DNA of 64,000 nucleotides from an uncultured Acetatifactor sp. (lineage in GTDB: Bacteria; Bacillota; Clostridia; Lachnospirales; Lachnospiraceae): positions 80,963 through 144,962 of the forward strand of contig CANQNT010000006.1 in the NCBI GenBank assembly GCA_947625255.1. Reading direction: 5' to 3'. Numbering within the stretch: the stretch's first letter is position 1; each line of letters begins with the position of its first letter. A program made the position numbers and the translations under genes. Below are positions 34,954 through 42,210 of this stretch, piece after piece. The notes under the pieces were generated by a model that saw nothing but the letters and a program-made list of their open reading frames with translations, did no database searches and had not been told where the DNA came from.

Positions 34954-35194
34954 GATGCCGCGTTATCCAGGTATTTGTAACCACAATATTGGAATGGAGA
35001 AATCGGACATCTTCCTTGTCGTAGGCGACTGCGTGTATAGACATCTCTTCCAACGAGTTTAATAAAGCTTTATCCGGATGCTCCGTCCAGAAAGTGTTTG
35101 CCTGAAGCCGAGCGGCAAGATTGTACTGCGGCTCTTCATCCGAGGGAAATTCCGCCGCCTGTCTGCAAATTTCCTCCGACGTTTCAACAACGCA
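34954..35194 (-). pseudogene. Degraded coding remnant
   Basis: A minus-strand frame without a start reads VVETSEEICRQAAEFPSDEE...YNLAARLQANTFWTEHPDKALLNSLEEMS and runs into the end of the small membrane protein gene. On the plus strand 35190-35348 another protein-like stretch (DLQDAFERMRVYYDRMNKTRQ) appears. Neither was recognised. The interval looks like a scrap heap of broken genes. Confidence 0.35.
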
Positions 35195-35363
35195 TGATTA
35201 TAGCCTCCCGCCGGAAATATGCTTCGCCAAAGAATGCGGCGATTTGCAGGACGCGTTTGAGCGAATGCGCGTATATTATGATAGGATGAATAAAACCCGG
35301 CAAAAGACCGGCCATTCCCATGATCGGGCGGTGTATATGATATTTTAGAAAGGTGGGAAAGCG

Positions 35364-35924
35364 ATGAAGAGTCTAAAACTGATAGGACAAAGCGGATTCG
35401 CTTTGATTGAGATGTTGGTTGTAATTGCGATAATTGCAATTCTTGTCGCGGTGTCAATCCCTGCGGTAAATAATGCACTTGAAAAAGCAAGAATTGCCGC
35501 TGATACAGCCAATGAAAGAGCGGCGAAAGCTGCTGCCGCAATTCAATATTATAGTGATGAGGTGGACTGGGATAAGGATTCTGATTTAAATGTTGATACG
35601 GCAATTTATTATTATGACGCGGAAAATGGTACATTGGTTCCTATGTGGGATACTGTTGTAAGAAAAGATGGCAGTCTGCCGATAGCGTCAAAGCCGGAAG
35701 GATATGGAAAATGTTCGCGTCATAAGGGAAAATGCATTGTAGTTGAGGTTAAAAAAGATGGAAAAATAAAAATTTCCTGGGAGTGGGATGATGAGAATCC
35801 GCCTCATGACTTTCCCACGCCTCATCTCGTCCAAACCTTGGCAGGCTGCGCCTCGGTAGTGGGACAGCGGAAAAGCAGGGTGCGGAGCGCTTTCCAGTTA
35901 AAGGGAAAGAGGGGCCAGAAGTAG
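35364..35924 (+). CDS. Type IV pilin-like protein with antisense C-terminal overlap
   Basis: A 186-residue protein with a class III (prepilin) signal: a short basic leader, then G-F-A-L-I-E and the hydrophobic helix MLVVIAIIAILVAVSIPAV. Cleavage would fall after Gly11, and the +5 Glu is present. The globular part is acidic and includes CSRHKGKC. The last 35 codons, from 35822, are antisense to the SpoVAF-like gene, and their product (GCASVVGQRKSRVRSAFQ) does not look like pilin sequence, so the original 3' end was probably lost in a rearrangement. No pilus assembly genes are nearby. Confidence 0.7.
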   Translation: MKSLKLIGQSGFALIEMLVVIAIIAILVAVSIPAVNNALEKARIAADTANERAAKAAAAIQYYSDEVDWDKDSDLNVDTAIYYYDAENGTLVPMWDTVVRKDGSLPIASKPEGYGKCSRHKGKCIVVEVKKDGKIKISWEWDDENPPHDFPTPHLVQTLAGCASVVGQRKSRVRSAFQLKGKRGQK

Positions 35925-37255
35925 CTCATCCTGGCAAAGGTCGGGGTAGTAAAAGCTGAGAGGAGTACCAGAAACAGTCCGACGCCGAAGCCCCAGATGC
36001 CCCAGAAAGCCGTGGCGACGATCAGAAAAATCCGATAAACCCGAAGCCCGTCCGCAAATTCCGTGCTGGACAGGGCCAGGGTGGTAAGAAGCGTGATTGC
36101 CGCATAAAACAGAATTTCCACCGAGGCCCAATGCAGTTCCACGGCAATATCCCCGATGATCAGACCGCCCACGATGGAGAGGGAACCGGAAAAGCGGCTG
36201 GAACTGACGGAAGCGGAGTAGCGAAAAAGGTCCAGCAGGAATTCTACCGCGAATACATAGAAAATAAGGGTGGGTCCCGGCAGTATTCCTGTGGATAACA
36301 AGTTCCATTCTTCACAAAGCCGTGGATAATGGACCGTGATCAGCAGAAAAAAGGGCATCAGCAATAGGCTGATGGGAATGCAGAGAAAGCGCACCAGTCG
36401 AAAATAGGTGCCTACAAGAGGACTTTTATAATAATCTTCAGGACTCTGTGTAAATTGAAAAATCGTGCAGGGTAAAATCAGGACCGTGGGAGAATTGTCA
36501 ACGATGATCGCGATATGGCCCTCCTCCAAAAAGCTGCAGGCCACGTCCGGTCGTTCCGTTAAATGGAAGCTGGGCAGAGGATGCAGCCATTTTTTGGGCA
36601 CCAGCAATTCTTCCAGACTTTTGGAACCCATGGTCAGCGAAGTGATCTCCAGATCGTTTAAGGCCTTTTTGATCCGGGCAATCAGTTCCCGGTCAGCGTG
36701 GTCATCCAAATAGGCCACCGCCACATCCGTTTTACTTTCCTCGCCCACGGACAGAATCTCAAATGTGAGCCGGGGAGAGCGAATGCGGCGTCGGATCAGG
36801 TTGGCGTTAAAGAGCATGGTTTCCACAAAGCCGTCCCGGGATCCGCGGCTGACGCGCTCTGTATCCGGTTCTCCCACGCTTCTGGCGGGATAGGTGCGCA
36901 CGTCCATCAGGATGGCCTGGTCGAAGCCGTCAATGAACAGTACGGACGGACCGCTGCAGACATTGCGCAGAATCACGTCCCAGTCATCGGTCAGACTGGT
37001 CTGTGCGTAACCGATTTTGGCGTTCATGTACCGCTCGATGGATTCCACCTTGTCGTCTTTCATGTACAAGGGATTCTGAAGGTCTGAGAAAATCTGCTGC
37101 AGAATCTCGGTCTTACAGAATCCGTTGATTCCTATCCAATAAGCGCGTGTCTGGCCCAGGTAGAGATCTCTCGTCACCACGTCAAAGCTTTTGGAAATCG
37201 GGAGCATGGTCCTGGCCTGGGCGATATTTTCAGTCAGATTGCGGGATATGCGCAT
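35822..37255 (-). CDS. SpoVAF/GerA-family spore germination protein
   Basis: A 477-residue protein with a cytoplasmic N-terminal half (about 1-270, including SSVGEES-like and PDTERVSRGSRDGFVETMLFNANLIRRRIRSP) and a C-terminal half with about five membrane helices. ...PDTERVSRGSRDGFVE is the GerAA/SpoVAF hallmark. Members act in nutrient-receptor or dipicolinate-channel complexes at the spore inner membrane. It stands alone, without GerB or GerC partners or other spoVA genes, which favours SpoVAF. The end overlaps the pilin-like gene on the other strand. Confidence 0.9.
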   Translation of the reverse strand: MRISRNLTENIAQARTMLPISKSFDVVTRDLYLGQTRAYWIGINGFCKTEILQQIFSDLQNPLYMKDDKVESIERYMNAKIGYAQTSLTDDWDVILRNVCSGPSVLFIDGFDQAILMDVRTYPARSVGEPDTERVSRGSRDGFVETMLFNANLIRRRIRSPRLTFEILSVGEESKTDVAVAYLDDHADRELIARIKKALNDLEITSLTMGSKSLEELLVPKKWLHPLPSFHLTERPDVACSFLEEGHIAIIVDNSPTVLILPCTIFQFTQSPEDYYKSPLVGTYFRLVRFLCIPISLLLMPFFLLITVHYPRLCEEWNLLSTGILPGPTLIFYVFAVEFLLDLFRYSASVSSSRFSGSLSIVGGLIIGDIAVELHWASVEILFYAAITLLTTLALSSTEFADGLRVYRIFLIVATAFWGIWGFGVGLFLVLLSAFTTPTFARMSYFWPLFPFNWKALRTLLFRCPTTEAQPAKVWTR

Positions 37256-37319
37256 GGGATCACCTCTTCTACCATATTTGACGTATAGTGTATGTCATTT
37301 TAAAAAGGAATATTCTTCT

Positions 37320-37378
37320 AATCAAAAAACAACGGAAACCGCGTTTGTGTACGCAGAATCCGTTGCTTGCGTTTCCGT
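37320..37378 (-). terminator. Terminator after the glycoside hydrolase gene
   Basis: On the minus strand ACGGAAAC (37371-37378) pairs with GTTTCCGT (37332-37339) and TGTTTTTTG follows. It lies just beyond the stop at 37397. Confidence 0.65.
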
Positions 37379-37396
37379 GTGTTTTAAGATTTTATT

Positions 37397-39931
37397 CTAT
37401 TCTGTCTGTAGGCGCAGCCTGATCGGCCCTAAAAGTCCGGAGGGCCTGCTGTGCTGCATCATGGCATTGGCCAGGGAATTGACAATTTCCAGGTGCAAAA
37501 GATTGTCCCCGGCTGTCAGGTAATCTGTCACGTCAAATCCATAGGGAGCCCACATTCTGACACCCGCAAAATGTCCGTTGACTGTCAGACGGGCCAGCTC
37601 ATGGACCTCTCCAAGATCCAAATAGATCGGGCCCGCCGGAAGCTTTTCCAGGGAAAGCGTGGTTTCGTACTGGACGGAGCCGGAAAAATGTTCCATCCCC
37701 GGCCAAGTAGTCCAATCGGAAAGAGCGGCGCCGGCAATCTCCGGGGTTGCTTTAGCCAGACCGGCTTCTATAACCGCGGGGAAAATCCGCGCGTCAGAAA
37801 TGTGCCATTTTAAATCCTTTAATTCTACGGCGGTCCAGGCGGGAAACCGGAACCGTTCCGGCGAAACCGGAGGTTCCGCATCCGCGGAGGCCGGATCAAA
37901 AGCCAGAATCATACTTTCCCTGCGTTCCAGTTGAATGGGAACGAGGCAATGACCATCCTGAATCGCGTAAGGGGTGGGCGCGCAAGTCCCTTTCCAAGGA
38001 TCCCATTTCTCCACAAGGAGCCTGGAAGTAAGGTCATCTTGTGCAAGAAGAGCCATCGGTATGGCGGCCTGGCCGATATAAGGTGTTTCCGCTTCATTCA
38101 CCAGGAGGAAGAGGCTTTGGCCCCCTTTGACGATGTGACTGACACGGATTCCATCGCGGGCAGGCGCCAGCTTCACCTCGCGGAAAGTCACATTTTCCTG
38201 TGTTCCCAGGCGTTCTATCGTGGGTACCAAGTCGGAAAGTGCCGAAATGCGGATCAGGTTTTTCGTCTCAGGAATGTTTTCGCCCTCTTTTTCCTCCAAT
38301 AGCAGAAGATGCCCCCCCTGGTCGAGAAAAGGCTTCAGAATCTGCAGCAGCTCGGGGGTCAGGAAACTCGCGGACTCCACCAAAAGCAGTCGGTACGCTT
38401 GCCGGACAATGTGAAGCTCCCCATTGACACAGGAAAGCGGCGCGGCGGCTTTCCCCGGCCCGCCCAGGATCAGTCCATCTTCCAAATAGTTGAATTCGAT
38501 CTGGCTGCGGAACAACTCTGCCGCCATTTTCCAGGGGAGGTTGCTTTCCTCACAAAGGATGGCGATGGGAGTGGTGTTGAACCCGTCCGTCATCAGCCAG
38601 CACATTCTCTTCATGTAGTCGGAAAACAAGCGATAGTCCTGCCACCAGATATTATTGGGACCAACGTCTGGGGGTCTCTCCCCGTAGCGCAGTTTTCCGT
38701 CAATGGAATAGAAAAACGCATGAGGGTATAGCATATTGACTCCGCGCACGAACAGCCAGTCCAGAAACCATTTCATGTCGTCCGCGCTAAAGAGCCATTG
38801 ATTTTCTTTGAAGCCGCAGCAGCCAAAGCATTCGTTGGCATTGCGCCGCTTGCCGCTGTGTCTGGCGGCATCCGAGGAGCACTTTGCCATGGTGGCATCG
38901 GGGCCGATCAGGGCCGAATCTCCCTCCGGGGCCACCCAACGATATACCAGGTCCTGCCCGGGAATCTGGAAATAAGAAAGAAAACCGATATCATAGCTCT
39001 TGGCGGGGTGACCCGTCAGGGCAATGCCGTGGGATGCGCACCAATCCGACAATTGAGCATAATAGCTTTGCCCCAGAAGCTTGTTGACGGCCTTGTTAAA
39101 CTGATGGCGCACGGATTCGCTCTTTTCCTTATCGAAATCCGCGGTTCTGTCCAGCCAGAGAAGGGGAAGAAATTTTTCATCCCCGCCGAAGGAACGCCAC
39201 CAGTCCATAAATCCTTTCGTCCAGGGAACCACGCCCCTGCGGTGATTCCGCCCGAGAACGTCCGGTTCATCCGTAAAAAAGGCAATGACGGTACTGCCAA
39301 AATATTCTCTCAGCACTTCATAATACCGGTCATGGGTCAGGTGAATAAATCTCTTCATGGCCTCGGGATTCAAAAGATCCGCGGAAGCGGGAGCATGGGG
39401 CTGCCTATCGTCTTCTCCCTCGTGAATGCCGCGAATGGTCCCTTTGGAATAGCATTCAATAAAGAAAAGCCGCCGCTCGAGCGCTTCCCCTGTAGCGGCA
39501 TCGGGGAAACGCACCGTCTGGGCCGAGAGAAGCGTTTCTCCCTCCTCCAGGGGCGGACAGTCCGCGTCCGGGGGACATTCCTCCATCCGCAGCGCCCGCG
39601 TGGCGTATTCCGGATGTCCCTGAATGACCATGCCGTGCGCGGAACCGGAAGGGTACATCGCCTCGTCATACAGCACGACTAACATCTCCCGTTTCCGGGC
39701 TTCTTCCACGGCATATTTTACATAATGCATATAACAATCCGAAAGGTAGGGAATGTCAAGAGGAACTCCGATTCTGGGATGAATGACGAATCCGCAGACA
39801 CCTTTCTCATAAAAATCCTCTATCTGCTTTGTGATAGTCGCTTCATCCAACTTGTCATTCCAGAACCAAAAAGGCAGGGGACTGAACTCGTTGGGCGGTG
39901 TGATAAAAGTTTGCTTCATTGTCTGGTTCAT
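37397..39931 (-). CDS. Large glycoside hydrolase, GH106-like or unclassified
   Basis: An 844-residue enzyme without a signal peptide. The N-terminal barrel-like region begins FITPPNEFSPLPFWFWNDKL and carries FVIHPRIGVP, VLYDEAMYPSGSAHG and a possible acidic catalytic site in AFFTDEPDVLG. The last 120 residues form a GH2-like sugar-binding jelly roll (LDLGEVHELARLTVNGHFAGV). This layout recalls rhamnosidase-type families such as GH106, but the substrate is uncertain. ATG 39931 follows CGGAGA; it is 23 bases after nagB, so the two genes likely form an operon for amino-sugar glycans. Confidence 0.75.
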   Translation of the reverse strand: MNQTMKQTFITPPNEFSPLPFWFWNDKLDEATITKQIEDFYEKGVCGFVIHPRIGVPLDIPYLSDCYMHYVKYAVEEARKREMLVVLYDEAMYPSGSAHGMVIQGHPEYATRALRMEECPPDADCPPLEEGETLLSAQTVRFPDAATGEALERRLFFIECYSKGTIRGIHEGEDDRQPHAPASADLLNPEAMKRFIHLTHDRYYEVLREYFGSTVIAFFTDEPDVLGRNHRRGVVPWTKGFMDWWRSFGGDEKFLPLLWLDRTADFDKEKSESVRHQFNKAVNKLLGQSYYAQLSDWCASHGIALTGHPAKSYDIGFLSYFQIPGQDLVYRWVAPEGDSALIGPDATMAKCSSDAARHSGKRRNANECFGCCGFKENQWLFSADDMKWFLDWLFVRGVNMLYPHAFFYSIDGKLRYGERPPDVGPNNIWWQDYRLFSDYMKRMCWLMTDGFNTTPIAILCEESNLPWKMAAELFRSQIEFNYLEDGLILGGPGKAAAPLSCVNGELHIVRQAYRLLLVESASFLTPELLQILKPFLDQGGHLLLLEEKEGENIPETKNLIRISALSDLVPTIERLGTQENVTFREVKLAPARDGIRVSHIVKGGQSLFLLVNEAETPYIGQAAIPMALLAQDDLTSRLLVEKWDPWKGTCAPTPYAIQDGHCLVPIQLERRESMILAFDPASADAEPPVSPERFRFPAWTAVELKDLKWHISDARIFPAVIEAGLAKATPEIAGAALSDWTTWPGMEHFSGSVQYETTLSLEKLPAGPIYLDLGEVHELARLTVNGHFAGVRMWAPYGFDVTDYLTAGDNLLHLEIVNSLANAMMQHSRPSGLLGPIRLRLQTE

Positions 39932-39954
39932 ACTTGTCTCCGTTTCACACCCAA

Positions 39955-40692
39955 TCAAAGCTTGTCCTGAACGAGCGCCATGGCGGCCTTGTCCGCAATG
40001 ATGGTCACGTCTCCGTGGAGCTGCAGGATGGAAGCGGGAACCTTGGGATCTATCGGTCCGAAAATCGTGTCGTATATAGCCTGTGCCTTGTTGGAACCAC
40101 TGGCTAACAAAAGTACCTTACGGGCAGACATAATGTTGCCTACACCCATGGTGTATGCATGCGTGGGAACCTCGTCAATGGAAGAAAAGAAGCGTGCATT
40201 GGCCTCTCTCGTTTCCTGGGTCAGAGTAACCATATGGGTTCCCTTTGTAAAAATCCCGGCGGGCTCGTTGAAGCCAATGTGTCCATTGCCGCCGATCCCC
40301 AATAGCTGCAGATCCACTCCGCCCAGAGACTCGATCAGCTGATCGTAACGGGCACATTCCTTGGCGCCGTCCTCCTCCAGACCGTTGGGAACAAAGGTAC
40401 ACTCCTTGCGGATGTTGACGTGATTGAAGAGATTGGCATTCATAAAATACCGATAGCTTTGGTCATGCTCTCCGGAAAGTCCCTTATACTCGTCCAGATT
40501 CACACTGGTTACCTTGGAAAAGTCCAGATCCCCCTTTTTGTATGCGTCCACCAGCAGCTGATAAGCGCCTACGGGCGTGGAACCGGTAGCCAGACCCAGA
40601 ACGGAATTGGGTTTCAAAATAACTTGCGCGGAAATGATGCCTGCCGCCTTACGGCTCATTTCCTGATAGTCTTTTACGCCATAAATAACCAT
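39955..40692 (-). CDS. nagB: Glucosamine-6-phosphate deaminase
   Basis: Converts glucosamine 6-phosphate to fructose 6-phosphate and ammonia. GLATGSTPVGAYQLL, the catalytic NLDEYKGL, and GIGGNGHIGFNEPAG are the family signatures, in 245 residues. AGGAGGA precedes the ATG. The glycoside hydrolase follows on the same strand; no nagA is seen nearby. Confidence 0.96.
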   Translation of the reverse strand: MVIYGVKDYQEMSRKAAGIISAQVILKPNSVLGLATGSTPVGAYQLLVDAYKKGDLDFSKVTSVNLDEYKGLSGEHDQSYRYFMNANLFNHVNIRKECTFVPNGLEEDGAKECARYDQLIESLGGVDLQLLGIGGNGHIGFNEPAGIFTKGTHMVTLTQETREANARFFSSIDEVPTHAYTMGVGNIMSARKVLLLASGSNKAQAIYDTIFGPIDPKVPASILQLHGDVTIIADKAAMALVQDKL

Positions 40693-40733
40693 AATGCAGT
40701 TCCTCCTATCGTATTGCGATATAAACTAATGCT

Positions 40734-40762
40734 ACTATATCATTCTATGGACAGAAAAACAA
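40734..40762 (-). promoter_or_regulatory. Promoter of nagB
   Basis: On the minus strand TTGTTT (40757-40762), 17 bp, TATAGT (40734-40739), about 40 bases before the nagB ATG. Confidence 0.5.
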
Positions 40763-40786
40763 GCATAAAAAATTACAGAAAACCCC

Positions 40787-40815
40787 TTGACTTTTAAGGC
40801 GGTATCGTGTAAGAT
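40787..40815 (+). promoter_or_regulatory. Promoter of the tRNA-Phe/tRNA-Gly unit
   Basis: TTGACT (40787-40792) and TAAGAT (40810-40815) are 17 bp apart and point to the tRNA genes 60 bases downstream. Confidence 0.65.
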
Positions 40816-40875
40816 ACGATTGTCGTGATACAAGACATTGCGTGTTACATAAAATGTCAGGATTTGCAGTTAGAG

Positions 40876-40948
<73 letters not shown>

Positions 40949-40952
40949 TTAT

Positions 40953-41023
40953 GCGGGTGTAGTTCAATGGTAGAACACCAGCCTTCCAAGCTGGATACGT
41001 GGGTTCGATTCCCATCACCCGCT
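40953..41023 (+). tRNA. tRNA-Gly (UCC)
   Basis: The acceptor arms GCGGGTG (40953-40959) and CACCCGC (41016-41022) pair fully, with discriminator T41023. The anticodon stem CCAGC/GCTGG encloses CTTCCAA, giving anticodon TCC. It lies four bases after tRNA-Phe, so both belong to one transcript. Confidence 0.97.
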
Positions 41024-41051
41024 TCCTTGCGAGTGATTGCATACGGCTTTA

Positions 41052-41076
41052 GCGGGTGATGGCACCCGTTTTTTTA
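41052..41076 (+). terminator. Terminator of the tRNA unit
   Basis: CGGGTG (41053-41058) pairs with CACCCG (41063-41068) around a four-base loop, with TTTTTTT after it. Confidence 0.85.
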
Positions 41077-41080
41077 TTTA

Positions 41081-41118
41081 TAAGGAAGTCGCATTTTCAG
41101 CGGCTTCCTTACTTTTTT
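41081..41118 (+). terminator. Second terminator hairpin
   Basis: A 12-bp stem with one G-T pair (41081-41092 with 41100-41111) is followed by CTTTTTT. It may be the original terminator of a lost neighbour. Confidence 0.75.
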
Positions 41119-41496
41119 GCCCGCAATCTCGACTCTTCCGGCCTGCACGTATCGGAAGTCGCCAATGGCATTTTCCCAAAAGAATTCCCGAGTATTCCGG
41201 ACGTGCCGGATCATCCCGATATGACGGCAGGGCCGGTCAGCATACACCGTTATCCCAAGGGCCCGAACGAGTTGTATGATCTTGGAGCCGATCCGTCGGA
41301 AAATATTAATCTCTATGGCTCGCCCCGGTTTGAAGCGGTGATTCGGGAAACGAAGCGTCGAATGGAAAGCTGGTTTTCAGCATATGTTGTCAATCCCGAT
41401 ATCGATGGTGTAAAGGAAGAAGCGAGAGGTTACGGACAACGCAAAAAGGCCGCCAAAATATGGGAGAAAATAAGGCGGACATTGTCGCAGATTTAA
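41119..41496 (+). pseudogene. C-terminal remnant of a sulfatase
   Basis: The frame ending at 41496 reads HRYPKGPNELYDLGADPSEN...INLYGSPRFEAVIRETKRRMESW, which is the typical end of an alkaline-phosphatase-superfamily sulfatase (NELYDLxxDPxExxNL). The catalytic N-terminal two-thirds, including the formylglycine motif, is absent, because the sequence to the left is tRNA and terminator. No ribosome site or credible start exists; an ATG at 41056 lies inside the terminator hairpin. Confidence 0.7.
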
Positions 41497-41508
41497 CAAC
41501 TCTGCGAA
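41482..41508 (+). repeat. Left copy of a 27-bp inverted repeat
   Basis: It matches the reverse complement of 41884-41910 at 25 of 27 positions. It is itself nearly palindromic: TCGCAGA (41485-41491) and TCTGCGA (41501-41507). It overlaps the stop of the sulfatase remnant. Confidence 0.8.
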
Positions 41509-41883
41509 AAATATATCCGCCTTATAATGCATCATTTTATCTCAAAAAAAAGTTAAGTTCAAGAGAATTTAAAAAATATTTATTCTGTAATTATAAAAAA
41601 AAATATAAAATATTATTATGGATTATATTTTTGTGTTCGATTTTATCTGATTTTTTCGCGTCAATTTCTCTTAGGACAAGATAATCCTCTTTTGTTTCCA
41701 TCCATCTTCAGCTTATTTTCGTCAAAAAAGAGTCAAACCGAATCCCTTGTTTTCTCGATAAAATAGCGCACTGCACGCTTCTTTTGGTTTAATTTTCCGG
41801 TTTTTTTCGCAGTCAGACATTTTTGTCAGATTTTTCCCTATGGGTCATTTTGTAATCTCTTATACTGAATATTTCTCTTTTAC
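41509..41883. other. AT-rich segment between inverted repeats
   Basis: About 375 bases, far richer in A and T than the surroundings, with long A and T runs and no convincing gene. A TATACT at 41861-41866 faces the giant gene but lacks a good -35 at 17 bp. Candidate invertible regulatory segment; see the matching finding. Confidence 0.5.
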
Positions 41884-41910
41884 TTCGCAGAGTTGTTAAC
41901 TCTGCGAAAA
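41884..41910 (-). repeat. Right copy of a 27-bp inverted repeat
   Basis: Inverted relative to the left copy. Here the inner palindrome is perfect: an 11-bp arm (41884-41894), a three-base centre and its complement (41898-41908). It has no T-run on either side, so it is not an ordinary terminator. Confidence 0.8.
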
Positions 41911-42086
41911 GTCTGCGCTGGATTTTTGTTTCCGTTTTTCCGAATATTTGAGATGTGAGAGGCGGAAATGTGAAAGATGGACTTTGTGGGAGGGTAAATA
42001 AAATGAAGAAGCTGAACAGTGGGTGAGACTGTCTGCCGCAGTGCAGCGTCAGAATAATCAAAGAATATGCAGCAAAATGATTTTTT

Positions 42087-42149
42087 GACTGTCCGCGTCG
42101 GCAGTCGGACATCCGTAAAGATGCCGCAGATACGACTGTTGCGGCTTTT
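42087..42149 (+). promoter_or_regulatory. Two hairpins in the leader of the giant gene
   Basis: GTCCG (42091-42095) with CGGAC (42106-42110), or alternatively GACTG with CAGTC, gives the first. GCCGCA (42123-42128) with TGCGGC (42140-42145) followed by TTTTC gives a terminator-like second. They lie 60-120 bases ahead of the start codon and could be a regulatory leader. No known riboswitch class was recognised. Apart from these and the inverted repeats, 41497-42210 holds no gene that I can support. Confidence 0.35.
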
Positions 42150-42210
42150 CTTGATGTTTTCAAAGGAATTTGTCGTCGGAAAAAGACATTTTTTCCAGGA
42201 GGAAATGGTT

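Noticed and set aside
38798..39682. 294-codon plus-strand frame opposite the large glycosidase
   Set aside because: Shadow of a conserved minus-strand enzyme; no start signal.
41560..41684. AT-rich plus-strand frame ending at 41684 (Lys/Phe/Leu-rich)
   Set aside because: Composition alone gives Lys, Asn, Phe and Ile codons; no ribosome site and it lies between the inverted repeats.
41482..41910. Reading the paired palindromes as a MITE or as simple terminators
   Set aside because: No target-site duplication is visible outside the repeats and no T-run follows either palindrome; kept as a weaker alternative to an invertible segment.
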